A stretch of DNA of 64,000 bases from Lithospermum erythrorhizon (GCA_019722365.1 JADFUC010002334.1:744001-808000); one strand, 5' to 3'. Positions 1 through 12,545 are shown, numbered from the stretch's first letter. The notes: generated by a model from the letters alone, not told the origin. Numbers and translations are program-made.

Positions 1-22
1 AAGTCACGTAATTGTCTAAAAG

Positions 23-1453
23 TTAAGCTTGCATGACATTCTCGTTGCTTCTTTCTGCCTCTTCCATCCTCTGGGCTCGAAGTCTTTCTTTCAGCTTTTT
101 GCTCTCTTCAAAATTTACCTTCCGATTCACTTGTTTCTGTGCTTTGCAAGTACAAGGTTATTTAACAGTTGGTGATAAGTTCCATTGTGTTTGTAAAAGT
201 AAGTAGTAAGTATATGGAATGACCACTTAGAGACTTACTTCCATACGGAAACATCGATCTAGCTTTACTTTAAGATCCGTGCAATCGCCAAAAAACTTCC
301 CTATAGGATGGTCTAAGTGACATTTCTGGAATTGCTCAATAATCTGCATATTAGTAAACAGAATGTTTAAAACTGTGGGAATGGAGTGAATCGAAGTCTA
401 TTGAGACTCTAGTCACTCTACACCTCTACAAAAAGGAGTAACGGGTATCATACTTGTCGAGTATTATACAATCTTCACTAAAACGGCATGTCAGTGTATG
501 GTTCATACTTCATAGTGACAAATCTTACTTGGTTGAATTTAATGATATGCTTTTGATGGAACAATAAATAACACACTCAGTCATACATTCAAACTTATAG
601 ACAGGTACAACACTTTTCCATGAAGTAATTTAAGATTCAAGGTTTCTATGAACCCAAACGACCTAAAGTCTGATCGCTCCAACTACAGCTACAATTCATA
701 ATAGTTGAGACGTATATTCTACATAGAAGATTCAGAAGTAAGACGGTCAACAACTATGTATTTCGTTAGGTGTTGAAACAGATCATATATTTCAAATTCA
801 ACACACACATCCCCTTTATTGTATTACACTAGTTAATAAGAAACTACTAGTAACTTTTTTGTATTCCCATAAACCTCAATAAAATAACAAACAATGGAAC
901 TACATCGTTCTTGTTATGCTTTCGCCTTACTCACATTAGCTTTTTAGTATCTTAATACACTATCACCTTTCATATTATACTACCCCAACTGAAACAAACG
1001 TCCGTCACAACTCACAACTGCCCCAACAAATCTAGCTCACGGATAGCTTAAAAAGATCCAATCAACTACATCAACATGCCTCCGAAGAGGCTCCCACCTA
1101 AGCAAGGTAAGGAAGGGTTCGGATATTACGCAGCCTTACCCCTATGATAACAGCGAGTCTGTTTCCGAATCAACCCGAGAGTAAAATACAAACACTATCT
1201 ACTACTTCACAATAAATAAGAAGCATATGTAATGTAATGAACCATTTTGATACATTCCATTACTTCCGAAAGGTAGATAATACAAAATCTTTAACTCGAC
1301 AGGACACGTTCATAAAAAAGATCCAATCAACTAATAAAATCCATATATGCTGAGGAAATAAATCAACCAATTTAAAAATATCAAGAAACACAGTAATCAA
1401 ACACTTACATCAGCACAAAGAGGGTGTTTGTGTAGAGTCAAAGGAGGATGCAT
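23..1453 (-). CDS. CMC2: COX assembly mitochondrial protein 2-like (twin CX9C protein)
   Basis: Three exons join in frame to 87 residues: 1409-1453 (ATG at 1453), 239-343 and 23-136 (TAA at 23-25). All introns are GT-AG. The protein starts MHPPLTLHKHPLCAD and carries two CX9C pairs, C13/C23 and C36/C46, with the signature FQKCHLDHPIGKFFGDC between them. A charged helical tail follows (NFEESKKLKERLRAQRMEEA). In the family, twin CX9C proteins are imported into the mitochondrial intermembrane space by Mia40-type oxidative folding, and CMC2 supports cytochrome c oxidase biogenesis. The length fits plant CMC2 (about 80-90 aa). Intron 1 is about 1.07 kb and contains a SINE-like repeat. A 5' untranslated exon probably lies near 1640-1730. 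The next gene on the same strand ends at 2299. Confidence 0.9.
1075..1185 (-). repeat. SINE-like fragment (Au/TS-SINE-like), inside CMC2 intron 1
   Basis: Read on the minus strand, it has the order 'gttt/ggaaacag..., ggggtaaggctgcgtaatat, ccttcctta' that I recognise from plant Au-type tRNA-derived SINEs. A related copy lies on the plus strand at 11755-11855. The ends are not sharp and I see no target-site duplication. The family name is from memory and uncertain. Confidence 0.5.
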
Positions 1454-2298
1454 TGTAATGTTCTTTGTTAAATTCCAATATCCTTTAATTATCTACAAAC
1501 CCAAAAAAGCATCCATCAAATCAAACACTTCTACTAAATAAAAATCCAATCTTTATAAACTATTCAATACTGATGCATAAACAATTTAAATGGATTATGT
1601 AATTAAATAAATAAATGAAAAAGAATAATAAAAGGGGAAAAGACATACATAAGGAAGACAAACCAACTGCGAATTTATTGATCAAATGAAGATTTGGAGA
1701 AGAAGACTAAAATTGAGCCACGATTATGTGAGTTGCTAAAGACATTTTTAAGAGTAAAAGTACAATTTTACCCCTAATTAAAACTTCGTCAATTATCACG
1801 ATTATGTTTGTTTTTATCAAGTTTTTCTATTTCTTTAATTTTTTAATTCTAATTAATGAGTTTACATATTTATATTTGTTATATACTCCATAATATTTAT
1901 ATTTATATAAATATCTTTTAATTAATATAATTTATTTTGATTTTCAAGATTTTTATATTGTTTATTAAATATTTCTATGTATTTCAGAAGCATTTGCTTA
2001 TTTTTATAATTTTGAAACCAAGTCAGCAGAAACTCTAAACAATGAGCAAGATATTAGAATCAATACTTGGAAACAAGATCTAACATATCAAATACGAGTG
2101 AATTGTTTCAAACCCGAGGAAAAGAAAAGAAGTGGAAGTTCTGTATCAGATGCTCAGAATGCGATTCCAAGGGATCGATTAACAAAGATTCCATCGGATA
2201 CCTAAATAAGAGGCCACAAACTTAATCCTTTCTGCAACAGAAATATTAAACTAAATTGTTCTAGACATTTAATCCATCCACTTGATGGCGTCGTGCAG

Positions 2299-4866
2299 TC
2301 AAACTCGAGCCCTTTTGTTGCTGCAGCCAGGGCACTTGTAATGCTTGATATGCTCCGCTTTTGCTGGAGTGATCTTCACACACTTGCCGTGGAACCATTT
2401 CTCACATATATCGCAGCATATCCAGAATTCATCAATACCGGAGTTGTCTCCACATGCTCCACATAGCGTCCCTCCCTGATCGTCCTCATCTGCCTCCTCG
2501 TTTCCACTATCATCTTCTTCTTTAGGTGTAGGCCCCTTTGCTGGCTTACCCTGAGACTCAAACTGACGGGGCTACCAAAAAGGAAAATCAAAGTTAGCAT
2601 GGGATTCAACTGTTGAAAGTGCCACAAAGGGAACAGTGAACCAGTAATAGGTTAAAATTGATGATAGTGTTAAGCAAATTGAGATAATAAGAAACAGAGT
2701 AGTTATTACAGTTTTGCTGCTTGATTTGTGTTTGCTGTTGTTATGACCACTACTCTGCTCTTTTGGCTGCTTAATAGTTCCACTAACAACTTCGAACACA
2801 GTGGGGAGATCATTTATCATCTGGAAAAGTCTTTTCCTAGATCGTCAGTGCAAAAGCCAAAGTCAGAATAACAGCTAAGAAAGCTACGAGCATAAATAAA
2901 AATGAAACATAACGAGAATGATAGCTAATGTAACAGCTAGCTAATGTAGAGAAGTCAGATATAATAAGAGTTATATACCGAACTTCTCTTAATAGAGACA
3001 TGAAAGAACTTACAGTAATTAGGCAATCCAATATGAGCATAAATAAAGATTAAAGAAATGGAGCTATATTGAACAGAGAGGAGGGTATAAGAAGTTGACG
3101 ACAGCTTAAAAATCCAGGATCAGAATTTTGTATTCCACCATAAGTTCCTCAAAACTTGTTACCTCTCTGTTTTGCCAAACCCAAAGCGAGCACCAAAGTA
3201 AAATGCAACAGAAAGCAACCAAGAATCACTGTGTACTGCAACAAGAGATAGCCAATCCTTCTCCTGCATTCCGTCCCTTGCAAAGTTTATACCTAGAGCT
3301 GGCTCCGGAAGTTCAGGAGGGACCTCCTCAACAGGTAGGTTTACTTCCCAAACTTCATTTGGAAGCCCGTAGAGACACAAATTCTCCTTTTCTGCAAATA
3401 AAAAAACATGTTGCTGAAATGTTCTTGTTATGTTAATAAGCATAAACAAATAAGAAAGAAATGCAAGCATATATAGATGTAGCATAGGTGCTAATATGAT
3501 TAAGAACTTGTTCGAACTGATCATCTCAGATTTGCAAAGATTCATTAAGAAAATCATTCTTTAAATTACTATAAACTTATAATAGAATGTGAAACTAGAA
3601 ATATCTCATCAACTAAACAAAGCCTACATTATCAAATCAGAAACAGTAAATTTATAATGTAACATTGCAATCTGGAGCATATCAAAATCGATTACTTGAC
3701 CCATTATTTCAGACAGACAAGAAGATAATAGTGAAGTGGGACAATTAACAATGAAAACACCAAAGGGTTACCATATTCATAACAACAAAGAACAAAATTG
3801 AGGTCACTGCGTTATAAGCTAACGAAGTAAAGCAACCACATATAAATTTAGTTTGTTTAAATACAAAAAAAATAGTAGAACAGCTCACCGGGATCACATT
3901 GCTGATATAACCTGTCAACATCTACACCATAAAAAAAGAAAAAAGGTTAGATTCAACAAATTCACATAATAACAAACATCAAACAAAATTAAGTATCAGC
4001 AGTGGCAGAACAAGAAATTTTATTTGGGGAGGGGGGGGGGGGCAAAGTAACTATATTATATAAATGAACAAAAATATACACAAATTTAAGGGGGGCGAAC
4101 AACTTAATTTTTAAATAAATGAATGGTAAAATTCTATTTTTAATAGTAAAAATATAATTTTTAAAATTTTAGGGGGGCCTGCTCCCCAGTAGTTCCTCCA
4201 TTAGTATCATACACTTATAATTACGTGTTTACAAACCATAAACATCGATATTAAGACAAATACCAGTTCACATCTAATACAATGCAACTATATCTCACTC
4301 CCTCCAACTCATTGTAATTGACGTTTTTGTTTCTTCAAGGTCAAGTTTCGACCATAAATTACTTCCATATCATTAGATATTTAGACTTATATTCAACAGT
4401 ATTGTTCTATCGTAAATTTTCATAATACAATTAAAAAAAACTCGACCTTTCACCAAAATCGAAAGCGTCAATTAAAATGAATTATACCGAGTACTTTCTC
4501 AAAACACCCAAAACCAATTGTATTATAAATCTTCCTAATAATACAGTTAAAATTCAATCTTTCACCAAAATCGAAAACGTCAATTAAACTGAATTACATC
4601 AATTAATTCACAAAACACCCAACATCAATTATGTATAAATCTTCACAATAACACAATTAAAAATATTCAATCATTCACCAAAATAAAAAACACCAATTAA
4701 AATTAAAAAACACCCAAATTAATTATATAAATCATCATAAAAAGCGAGCTTTTTAGTGAAGATTAATACCAGTAGTGAGAGCTTTGATTAAGCCAGCACG
4801 ACGACCTTTGAAATCGTCGAAAACTTCTTCAACAGTTCGTGGTAACGGATTTGGAACACCTTCCAT
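2299..4866 (-). CDS. AL: PHD finger protein ALFIN-LIKE
   Basis: Five exons give 252 residues in one frame: 4770-4866 (ATG at 4866), 3889-3921, 3163-3391, 2710-2836 and 2299-2571 (TGA at 2299-2301). The start [20 protein letters not shown] and the block [20 protein letters not shown] are hallmarks of the plant Alfin N-terminal domain (about residues 1-135). A Ser/Lys/acidic linker leads to a C-terminal PHD finger (about 196-248) with the C4HC3 zinc ligands beginning C199, C202, C214/215, C218 and H223. The [15 protein letters not shown] core keeps the aromatic residue used for H3K4me3 reading. ALFIN-LIKE proteins are nuclear readers of H3K4me3/2 that partner Polycomb-type and stress-response regulators. 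Length (about 250) and five-exon structure are typical. Which AL paralogue this is cannot be told by eye. Confidence 0.95.
4000..4202. mobile_element. hAT-like MITE, about 203 bp
   Basis: It starts CAGTGGCAGAAC and ends in the rough inverted repeat of that sequence (ctagttcctccatt type, here GTAGTTCCTCCATT). The flanks are 8-bp near-identical duplications, agtatcag (3992-3999) and agtatcat (4203-4210). It carries a poly-G run and no coding capacity, and lies in intron 1 of the ALFIN-LIKE gene. Relatives are at 18814, 29894 and 55667. The 8-bp duplication and CAGTGG ends suggest the hAT superfamily. Confidence 0.7.
4298..4491. mobile_element. Stowaway-like MITE
   Basis: The left end ctccctccaactcattgtaa and the reverse complement of the right end (ctcggtataattcattttaa) match, and both run on into AATTGACG. 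This is the usual Stowaway (Tc1/mariner) terminal pattern. TA is present on the right side only, so it is an old copy. Its right half belongs to the tandem block described next. Confidence 0.6.
4415..4705. repeat. Tandem repeat, about 110 bp x 3 (ALFIN-LIKE intron 1)
   Basis: The string 'ttcaccaaaatcgaaa(a/g)cgtcaatta' followed by 'caaaacaccca' recurs at about 4450, 4560 and 4670 with a period near 110 bp, decaying in the third copy. It looks like local amplification of the right part of the neighbouring MITE. Confidence 0.65.
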
Positions 4867-6092
4867 TGCTCCAATTGATGCAAATTACTCACAAAATCAA
4901 AAATTAACAAACCCCAAATGGTAATTAAGCAATGAAATTGAGCAATTAAGGTTCAATTTAGCAAATTAGGGGTTTTTTGAACTAGGGTTTGTTTGTTCTT
5001 CATATTTCCCCAAATTTCATATTTGTTGGAATATAATTGTGTAATTAAATAGGGAATTAATATATTTTAATTATAATTATTTAATTAATTAATTGTGAGA
5101 GAAAGCAATTGGAATGAGGGAGTTGTTGATATGATATGGTGAGGAAAAAGAGGGTTTAGACTTTTCAATTTATAATTTATTATTATTATTATTTTGGGTT
5201 TGGATGATTGATTGGATCCAATTGCTCTGGATGCTATATACTATGGGCCTATGGTCAATTTTATACTCCAAGATTAATAAAATTAATTATCGGTGGTTGT
5301 AATTTTTAAATTATATTTTGATATATTTTTCATCAAATACTGTAATATGAAATATTTACAAAATTATTCTAGTACAAATTTGAAATTTTTAAATTATATT
5401 TTGATATATTTTTTATCAAATACTGTAATATGAAATATTTACAAAATTATTCTAGTATAAATTTGAAAAGAAGGAAATCACTATTTCGTAACTTAAAAAT
5501 CTTGTTGGACTGAGATGGATAAAAAAATATGTTAGCTCAAAGACTTCTTTTTGTATCTACTTATCAAATTATCATAATTTATGTTTTTGAATGAGTATAT
5601 GTTATATATTATAGATAGCATGGATAGTTATGATTGTAAATATGTGACGAATAAATTTGTAAATAATAAGACACAATGGAAGGCATCTAAATGAGATAAA
5701 TTATAGCCGAGTTTATTACTTGATATAAGACTTGATTTGGTTTTGATTATTAATTTTTGTGTAAGCTATATGCCTATATTCCCCAGCTTAGAAACGAGTG
5801 GTATTTTATGCTCTGCTGGAAACCAACAACCTGAAGTTGATAAAATTGTTTATACATCATAGTCTTCAGACAAATTTCCACATGAATATTAGTCTTCACA
5901 CAAGGTCGTTTTGTTGAATGATTTCAGACAAATGAACTACAATTTACAACAATGTACCCAACTTCACATCTTCTTAGATTTCACTGAACTATTTGGACCA
6001 TTTATCCGCTTTCGTCGAATGGCGAATGAAGTATCATGATCTTGCAGTTGCAGGTTGAATATTTGAGAAACATGATCTTTCACAACACAATC
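4867..6092. other. Spacer between ALFIN-LIKE and the receptor kinase
   Basis: It holds the presumed 5'UTR and promoter of the ALFIN-LIKE gene (an AT-rich stretch with an ATT microsatellite near 5180), an 83-bp tandem duplication at 5301-5466, and presumably the 3'UTR of the receptor kinase up to 6092. I see no gene in it. Confidence 0.6.
5301..5466. repeat. 83-bp perfect-phase tandem duplication
   Basis: Two copies (5301-5383 and 5384-5466), each starting aatttttaaattatattttg and ending acaaatttgaa or ataaatttgaa, differ at only two or three positions. The duplication is therefore recent. Confidence 0.9.
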
Positions 6093-9000
6093 TTACTTGG
6101 GTTCCAACTTTGAAGGTAGATATCCACCACTGTAGGCGAAGGGACTCTCCTCGACATAGGGAGACTGCTTGCTCCCTCCTTTATAATTCTCTGAAGTTGA
6201 TGTTGATTCCACATTGGGGTTTAATCCAGCCAATTCCATGATATTCTCAATCTCTTTCACCACTTCACTCATACTTGGCCTGTCAGCTCCTGTGTTTTCG
6301 ACACATCTTAAAGAAAGATCCACAAATTTCTCTAAACTTTTCGGTGTCATGCTCGAATCAAGCTTTGAGTCAAGGATTCCTTGAAGACCACAGAGCTCCT
6401 TCGTCGTATCCATCTGTTGCTTCACTTCTGTGACAATATATTTCCGATTCTCTATCGGGTTTCTTGCTGTTATAAGTTCTAGTAATAGTACTCCAAAGCT
6501 ATAAACATCACTCTTCTCAGTCAACTGTTGTGTCATGTAGTATTCAGGGTCCAAGTACCCCTACAAGTAATAATCAGACTTTCAGACTCATGATTAACAA
6601 CTATGGACACATATTAATCAATAAAGTTGAAAGTGTGTATAGTAATCTAAAAGTAATCAGTCTGATCTTTTTAAAGACCGCGTTAGAGTAATAAACCAGG
6701 TGCGTAGTAAATTAACATATCATTTTATTAGACACAGAAGCTCTTTAGGACACTAACCATTGTGCCTTTGACTTGAGTACTAACATGGCCTATTTCATGC
6801 TCTCCCGCAAGCTTTGAGAGGCCAAAATCAGAAACTTTAGCAGTTAAGCAGTCATCCAGTAATACATTATTTGACTTGATGTCTCTGTGTATGATTGGAG
6901 GATCAGCAAGGTCATGTAAATACTGTATCCCTCTCGCCACTCCTAGCGCGATTCTGAGTCTCCTCGGCCAATCTAACCTGATTCCTGACTTCCCTGCAGA
7001 GTTGATGGTTCTTTATTTACACATTAAAATAAGTAATAAGAGATGGTAAATGGTAGCAATATCTTTGATCAGAGACGAAATGGAAGTCAAAATACCTGAG
7101 AGACTATCTTTTACAGTTCCATTCGGACAATATTCATATATCAACATGTGCTCTCCTTGCTCGAAACAGATACCATGTAGTCTGACAAGATTTTTGTGAT
7201 GAACTCTTGAAAGAAGTTCAATTTCAGTTTTAAACTCTAAAGCACCTTGCATTGATCCATTATGAGCTCTTTTAATTGCAATAAACTGGCCATTGGGGAG
7301 CATTCCTCGGTATACCTGCAAATTCTTTTGTTTGTCTGAATCAAAATGGCTCATTACACTACGAGTGCTGACTGCAAGATAAGAGATAAGGATGATACAT
7401 AACCTTCCCGTAACCACCAGAGCCAACATCATTGACCTCAGAGAAGTTGTTTGTGTACTTCTTGAGCTCTTCGAAGGAGAAAGACGTAGGACCTCTCATC
7501 TGAGGAACTCCATCGCTGTGTTTACTTTTGTTCCAGGACGCTGAATATACATGAAACTGTTAGATACGCACTTCATCATATTCGTGAAAATGTTCCATAT
7601 TAGCTTTAACTGTTACCAAAAGGATTGCTCCTTAAAGTCGCCTCTTCAGCTTTTTTCTTTTGACGGAATGCGAAAACTCCAGCAAGGATTGCTAGTATTA
7701 AAAGGATAGAACCTCCAACTGCTGCTCCAATAATAATACCATAACCTTTTGACTTGTCCGTTCTGACACCTACATCAGTATAAAAGTTGATTGAAATGGC
7801 AACCCCAAGAGCGATGAACAATATTGAAATATCAATCCATGTAATTCTACACTCAGTTACCATCAAAGTACTTATAGCAGTCACCGATGAAGAAGTACGG
7901 TCCAAACAATTTTGGTGGTTTGAAAGTTTGATTACTAAGCAGAAATCCAATTGTAACAACACCTGTCAGGTTGAAATGGTAGCCAGAAGATGGAAAAATT
8001 TGCAGGCCAATGACTAGGTAGCTATTGAAGTTCTTTGTCGGAGTGCTTAAAGTCAAAGAATCAATGGGCATTTGATGAGACTGGAATGATTTCATCATGG
8101 ACTCTTGAAGAATCTCATAGTAAGTTGAGTTTTCAAGGTTAGAGAAGGATGGAGCTCTGAAGTATAGTGTCCCCGTATATGGATATGCACATTTACAAGT
8201 GCGACTAGACACTTGATGATTACTGCACTGAGCAGGTAGGCAATTATCTGGTAGTGTAGAATATGAGGAGTTAGAAGGTTGAGAAGATGTGCAGTATTCA
8301 TTAGTCCCTCCTTCATAGCAAATGCGGTTACCATCGAGGCTGCATAGATGTGGCGAGTTCTTCAATGTTAGGTCACATGAAAACAACAGATATAACATGG
8401 TAAGAATTACTGGAATAAGTACTTACATGATCTGAAATCCATAACTACGAGCCCTTTGTTTAATGGCATCAATTCCATTATCTCTCAAGTCGATAAGTTG
8501 TAGCTGGCTGCTATAACTTGAGCCAACATCCAAGGTTCCATTGAGCTTATTACTCCGCAATTTGCTGTCATGTAAACAAATTTGCTTAGCAAAACCTCTT
8601 TTTCATAATGTGGAATGCGGAATACATTGGTTAACCATAGCAAAAGAAAAGTTTATACGGAAACTATACTAAAAACACTCCCTAAAGGGGAACATAGCAT
8701 AAATTGAAAACCCCTTACACAGTCTGCAGTTGAGGAAGGCTAAAGAGGCCATTTGGAAGCTGCCCTTGGATTCGAGTTCCTTCCATCACTCTGTCATAGG
8801 AAATTGAGGTAACTTAGACCAAACGGACATTAGCATGCCTCACGGTTGTGCTCACAGATTCATGCGTTGGAGTCCAAGATGATAGAGGGTTGTACTTACA
8901 ATGTAGTCAAAGACTGTAAAGTTGGGAACCATGAAGGAAAATCCGATGGATCAAATGTATTATTGCTCATATCCCTGTAAATACTCTTCTGAAGTAAGCA

Positions 9001-11151
9001 ACGCAAGGTGGAGAACATATATGACCATATACTAAGTTCAATGTTTCAAACAGAACTGTTTCAATATTTTTCAGAAGTTACTTGAAGAAATATATGAAAA
9101 ACTTCCACAAATTATATGCTATCATATTAAATGCATCAACCAAGTGAAACTTACAAGTAATTGAGAGAGCCCATGCCAGTAAGATTAGGCAAATTACCAG
9201 TCAATCTATTGTTGGACAAGAACCTGAGATGTATTTTAACGTTAATGGGATCGAAATGGGGGGGGGGATTTTACCCAAGATGAGGATGGAACTTCACGAG
9301 AACAAGAACAGGAGGAGAAGCCTAAACACTCTCTGGAGTATAGAACAATATATACTTACAATTCAGTAACATTTGTGAGCTTATTGAGGGTTGCCGGAAC
9401 AGATCCACTAAATGAATTATTGTCTAGACGCCTTTATGCAGCAGAAACAATAGTCAATACCTTCTCAATAGATTAACAGAAAAACCATATGTTAATAGCT
9501 AGACATGAGGCAAAATACTTACACCACCTCTAGATGCGAGACAAGGCCAACAGTGTCTGGTATGCTTCCACTTAGCAGGTTGTTTTCAAGAAGCCTGATC
9601 AAAATTATTTGTGAACAACAAACATGAGTCTTTTAATAAGCATTGAACAGATGAAGAAGGTTTGGGTTTGTGATATTTGGCAGAGCTTCATCAAGTAAGC
9701 AACGGCCACTTCAAGCAATGTGTGTAACCAGTTCATAGTAACTTACAGATGTATGAGTGACATATTTGAGGTGAACAATTGAGCTGGAATTTCACCTGTG
9801 AGCCTATTGTTTCCAAAATGACTGTAAATTAACGAATCTGGATTAATATGAAATGAAATATACATAAATCATATAAAAGAAAAGCAATTAGTTGAGAGAA
9901 GCTGTACATACAAGTGCTTCGTTTTAAGAAGCATATCAAGACCAGGTTTTCTCCCATTCGATACTGGAATGCTTCCCGTGAGCTTATTATCTGCTATATC
10001 TAGCCAATAAAGCTGTGAAAGCAACCCCATTGAATCTGGTATTTCCTCGATAAAGTTATTGGAATTCAAAGATCTGAATAATCAGAATTGCAGAAATTTG
10101 AATATCAGAAACTAAGAACTGCTAGAAAAATTAGAAGAGATACAATGTTATTCATTCCATATAATATAACAAATACACCATGCCCACGGTTAACACTGAA
10201 TATAGTTTGAACGGTTCTTACAGAAAAACCAGCTGGTCTAAATGTCCTATCGATTCTGGTATTGGACCGCCGAAGTTACAACCAACAAGGATTCTGCATG
10301 TATAGACAAACAATACTCTTAGAGTACGGGTAATTGAGACCAATATTTAACGAACTGAAACAACTTCATTGAATTTCTCACAAGTTCGTCAACTTCTTCA
10401 GATTTCCAACGGATGCTGGAAGATTCCCCGACAACCCTTTGTTGTATGATAGATCCCTACAAATAGAAACTGATAATCAGTGAGGGAGAGTCGCATATCA
10501 CAATTCATTAGCTCGAAGAGAACACCTACAATGTCTGCAAATTAACCAAGTTCCCGATGTCTCCAGATAGTGAGCCAGATAACCCAATACTTGACAAAGT
10601 GCTGCATAAGAAAAGATATTTATTGCCCCATATTGTATTGTTGAAACACACACAGAAAGAACATATGAGATCTTATATCGATGTAAAGCATTTTCCCCAT
10701 GGAACTTACATGGAGACCACACGCGAATTGAGGCATGAAATTCCTCCCCATTTACCGCCACAAGGATCAGAACCAACCCAACTGGATGGTACGTTTGCCC
10801 ACGATTCTTTCAAGGACAACAAAGAAGCAGCTGCAGTAGCAGAGTGAACTCAATAGCCTCGTTAGAGTTAATATAAAAAAGACAGTTAACAATATCACAT
10901 ATCCTGCTTCTCTAGCTTTATAGTTATATATGTAACACCAGAAGTCAGTTTAAGACACAGAATTTGAGATGTTCATCAAAAGAAGTGCACAAACAGTTTG
11001 TAACTGCAAATTTAATTTAATTGACATCAGAAACCGACAACTTACCATCTTCGGCATCTGTCAGGGCTGTTGTTAACAACACTTGGAGAAAAAGAGCTAG
11101 CATACATAACCAAACTCTTGGAGCCATTTTCCAAGATAGAACCATGCACAT
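6093..11151 (-). CDS. LRR receptor-like serine/threonine kinase, LRR-VIII-1 / HPCA1 type
   Basis: Nineteen exons join in frame to 957 residues: 11046-11151, 10710-10830, 10530-10601, 10382-10456, 10222-10293, 9912-10073, 9747-9821, 9523-9594, 9360-9431, 9155-9223, 8900-8974, 8719-8790, 8427-8564, 7861-8339, 7617-7769, 7404-7540, 7096-7315, 6758-6993, 6093-6560. Order: signal peptide (about 1-30), LRR N-cap with [16 protein letters not shown], repeats mostly one per 69-75-bp exon, a cysteine-rich ectodomain (about 395-550), a membrane helix ([20 protein letters not shown]) and a kinase. Kinase residues are intact: GSGGYGKV loop, IAIK lysine, [21 protein letters not shown]; it is an RD kinase and should be active. 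The tail [14 protein letters not shown] is typical of the subfamily. HPCA1 of this group senses extracellular H2O2 at the plasma membrane. Start uncertain: in-frame ATGs at 11151, 11145 and 11127. Confidence 0.93.
9251..9268. repeat. Poly-G tract in receptor-kinase intron
   Basis: A run of nine or more G lies in the intron between the exons ending at 9360 and starting at 9223. It is worth noting only as a place prone to sequencing error; it does not touch coding sequence. Confidence 0.6.
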
Positions 11152-11754
11152 CAGTGAATTTAAGGAGCTGGATTCTGAGGTCAATATGTGATTCTTTTCT
11201 TTTCAAAATTGACAAAATATTTGAATTTGAGGTAGAGGTTGAGGTCTCCACGGAAAAGACAAAGTCGTCATTGGAGCAAACAAAATAAATACTCAGTAAG
11301 TTTTAAATTTACAAGAAAATCAATCTTCAACAGATGGTAGAGCTTTCTAGTCCTGTAAGATCCAACTACATGTTACATACGGTTATCATCATGGATCATT
11401 TCAATCATATCACTGAAAGTTACAACCCAAGTGGTCTTCTAGTTATTCTGAACAAAATTAATAATGTGATGTGATTACCTCAAGGTTCAATACCGTCTAA
11501 TTTAAGCAGGTCGACATATTTTACTGAGAAAAATAAGAGAAATGTGGGACACATTAAGCTAAAAGAACCCCTCTTTTACATGGGAGAAAATGGTCACATT
11601 ATGGACAAACAAGTCACAGTAGCCCCATAGAAACGCTATAGTTCCATGACTCATCCGCAAACTCGCAATCAAGAACCTTAGATATGAACCGAGACCGTGG
11701 CGACTACTAAACTTGTCATGTTTGTGGTAAACTAAAAACTGTTTATTAGTTTGA

Positions 11755-11855
11755 AATTTAATCTATTTGAGAAATAGTCTCCTCGTTATCACAGGGGTAA
11801 AAGGCCGATCCTCCTTACCCTTCTTAGGCCATACCCTCTTGGAATGCATTGAGGG
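11755..11855 (+). repeat. SINE-like fragment, second copy
   Basis: It reads gagaaatagtctcctcgttatcacagggg, then taaaaggccgatcctccttaccc and cttaggccataccctc. The same succession of blocks occurs on the opposite strand at 1075-1185, but shortened and diverged. Confidence 0.45.
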
Positions 11856-12200
11856 CATGTTAATGTTATGTATGATTCCATCATCATACAGTGCTTTTCC
11901 TAACTCACTAGACAATTAAGTCATACCTAACCTTCACTATCAGTTTTGGGTCTCCTCCTCACTGGATACTACTACTACCACTAGACATTTATGTCCCAAT
12001 AATACAGTTGCCGTGTGAGGTAGGTGACAGTTGACGGAGTCTTCATGTCATTTAATCTTTGCAAGTGTAGAGATCCAGCTAAGCTGAATCAGACAACCTA
12101 GTAAAACCAAAATATTACCCCTAGTATCAAAACAGCTTCATACAATTGTGTTCATCTGTATGCAGAAGCCAACAGCATTGTGCATGTTGGTATTTGCAGG

Positions 12201-12477
12201 GAAATTTCAAGATTGATGAATTTCACATAATTTTTTAACTTTGGACACATTTCAATAATTGTTACAAATTTCGACACCACCCCTATTCGACATGTCAGGT
12301 TGGGTGTTATTATTTGCAAGAATTATCGAAATATGTTAAAAAGTTGACAATATAATAAGTGTCAATCTTGCGATATTCTACTTATGTCCACCATGCATGT
12401 TAAAAAAATTGCGAGAATTATTGAAATGTATTGAAAAGTTTAAAATTTAGGTGAAAAGTGACAATCTTGCAAATTTC
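12201..12477. mobile_element. Inverted-repeat (MITE-like) element, about 277 bp
   Basis: The left arm gaaatttcaagattg ... acatttcaataatt and the right arm (read on the minus strand) gaaatttgcaagattg ... acatttcaataattctcgc form terminal inverted repeats of about 70 bp. A third partial copy of the arm sits at 12315-12385. It has no coding capacity. I see no convincing target-site duplication, so the superfamily is open (Mutator-like by arm length). Confidence 0.6.
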
Positions 12478-12545
12478 ATATCTGGAGTGAATGAAAAGGA
12501 CATTAATGACAATTAATTTGTGTTACACGTGATAATGATATTTAA

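Noticed and set aside
3128..3436. Plus-strand open frame over the ALFIN-LIKE gene
   Set aside because: It is antisense to exon 3, whose frame is strongly conserved; the antisense protein has no recognisable feature.
7787..8017. Plus-strand open frame in the receptor-kinase region
   Set aside because: Antisense to the ectodomain and membrane exons; a by-product of the real gene.
10557..10847. Plus-strand open frame over receptor-kinase exons 2 and 3
   Set aside because: It crosses two well-defined minus-strand exons and their splice sites.
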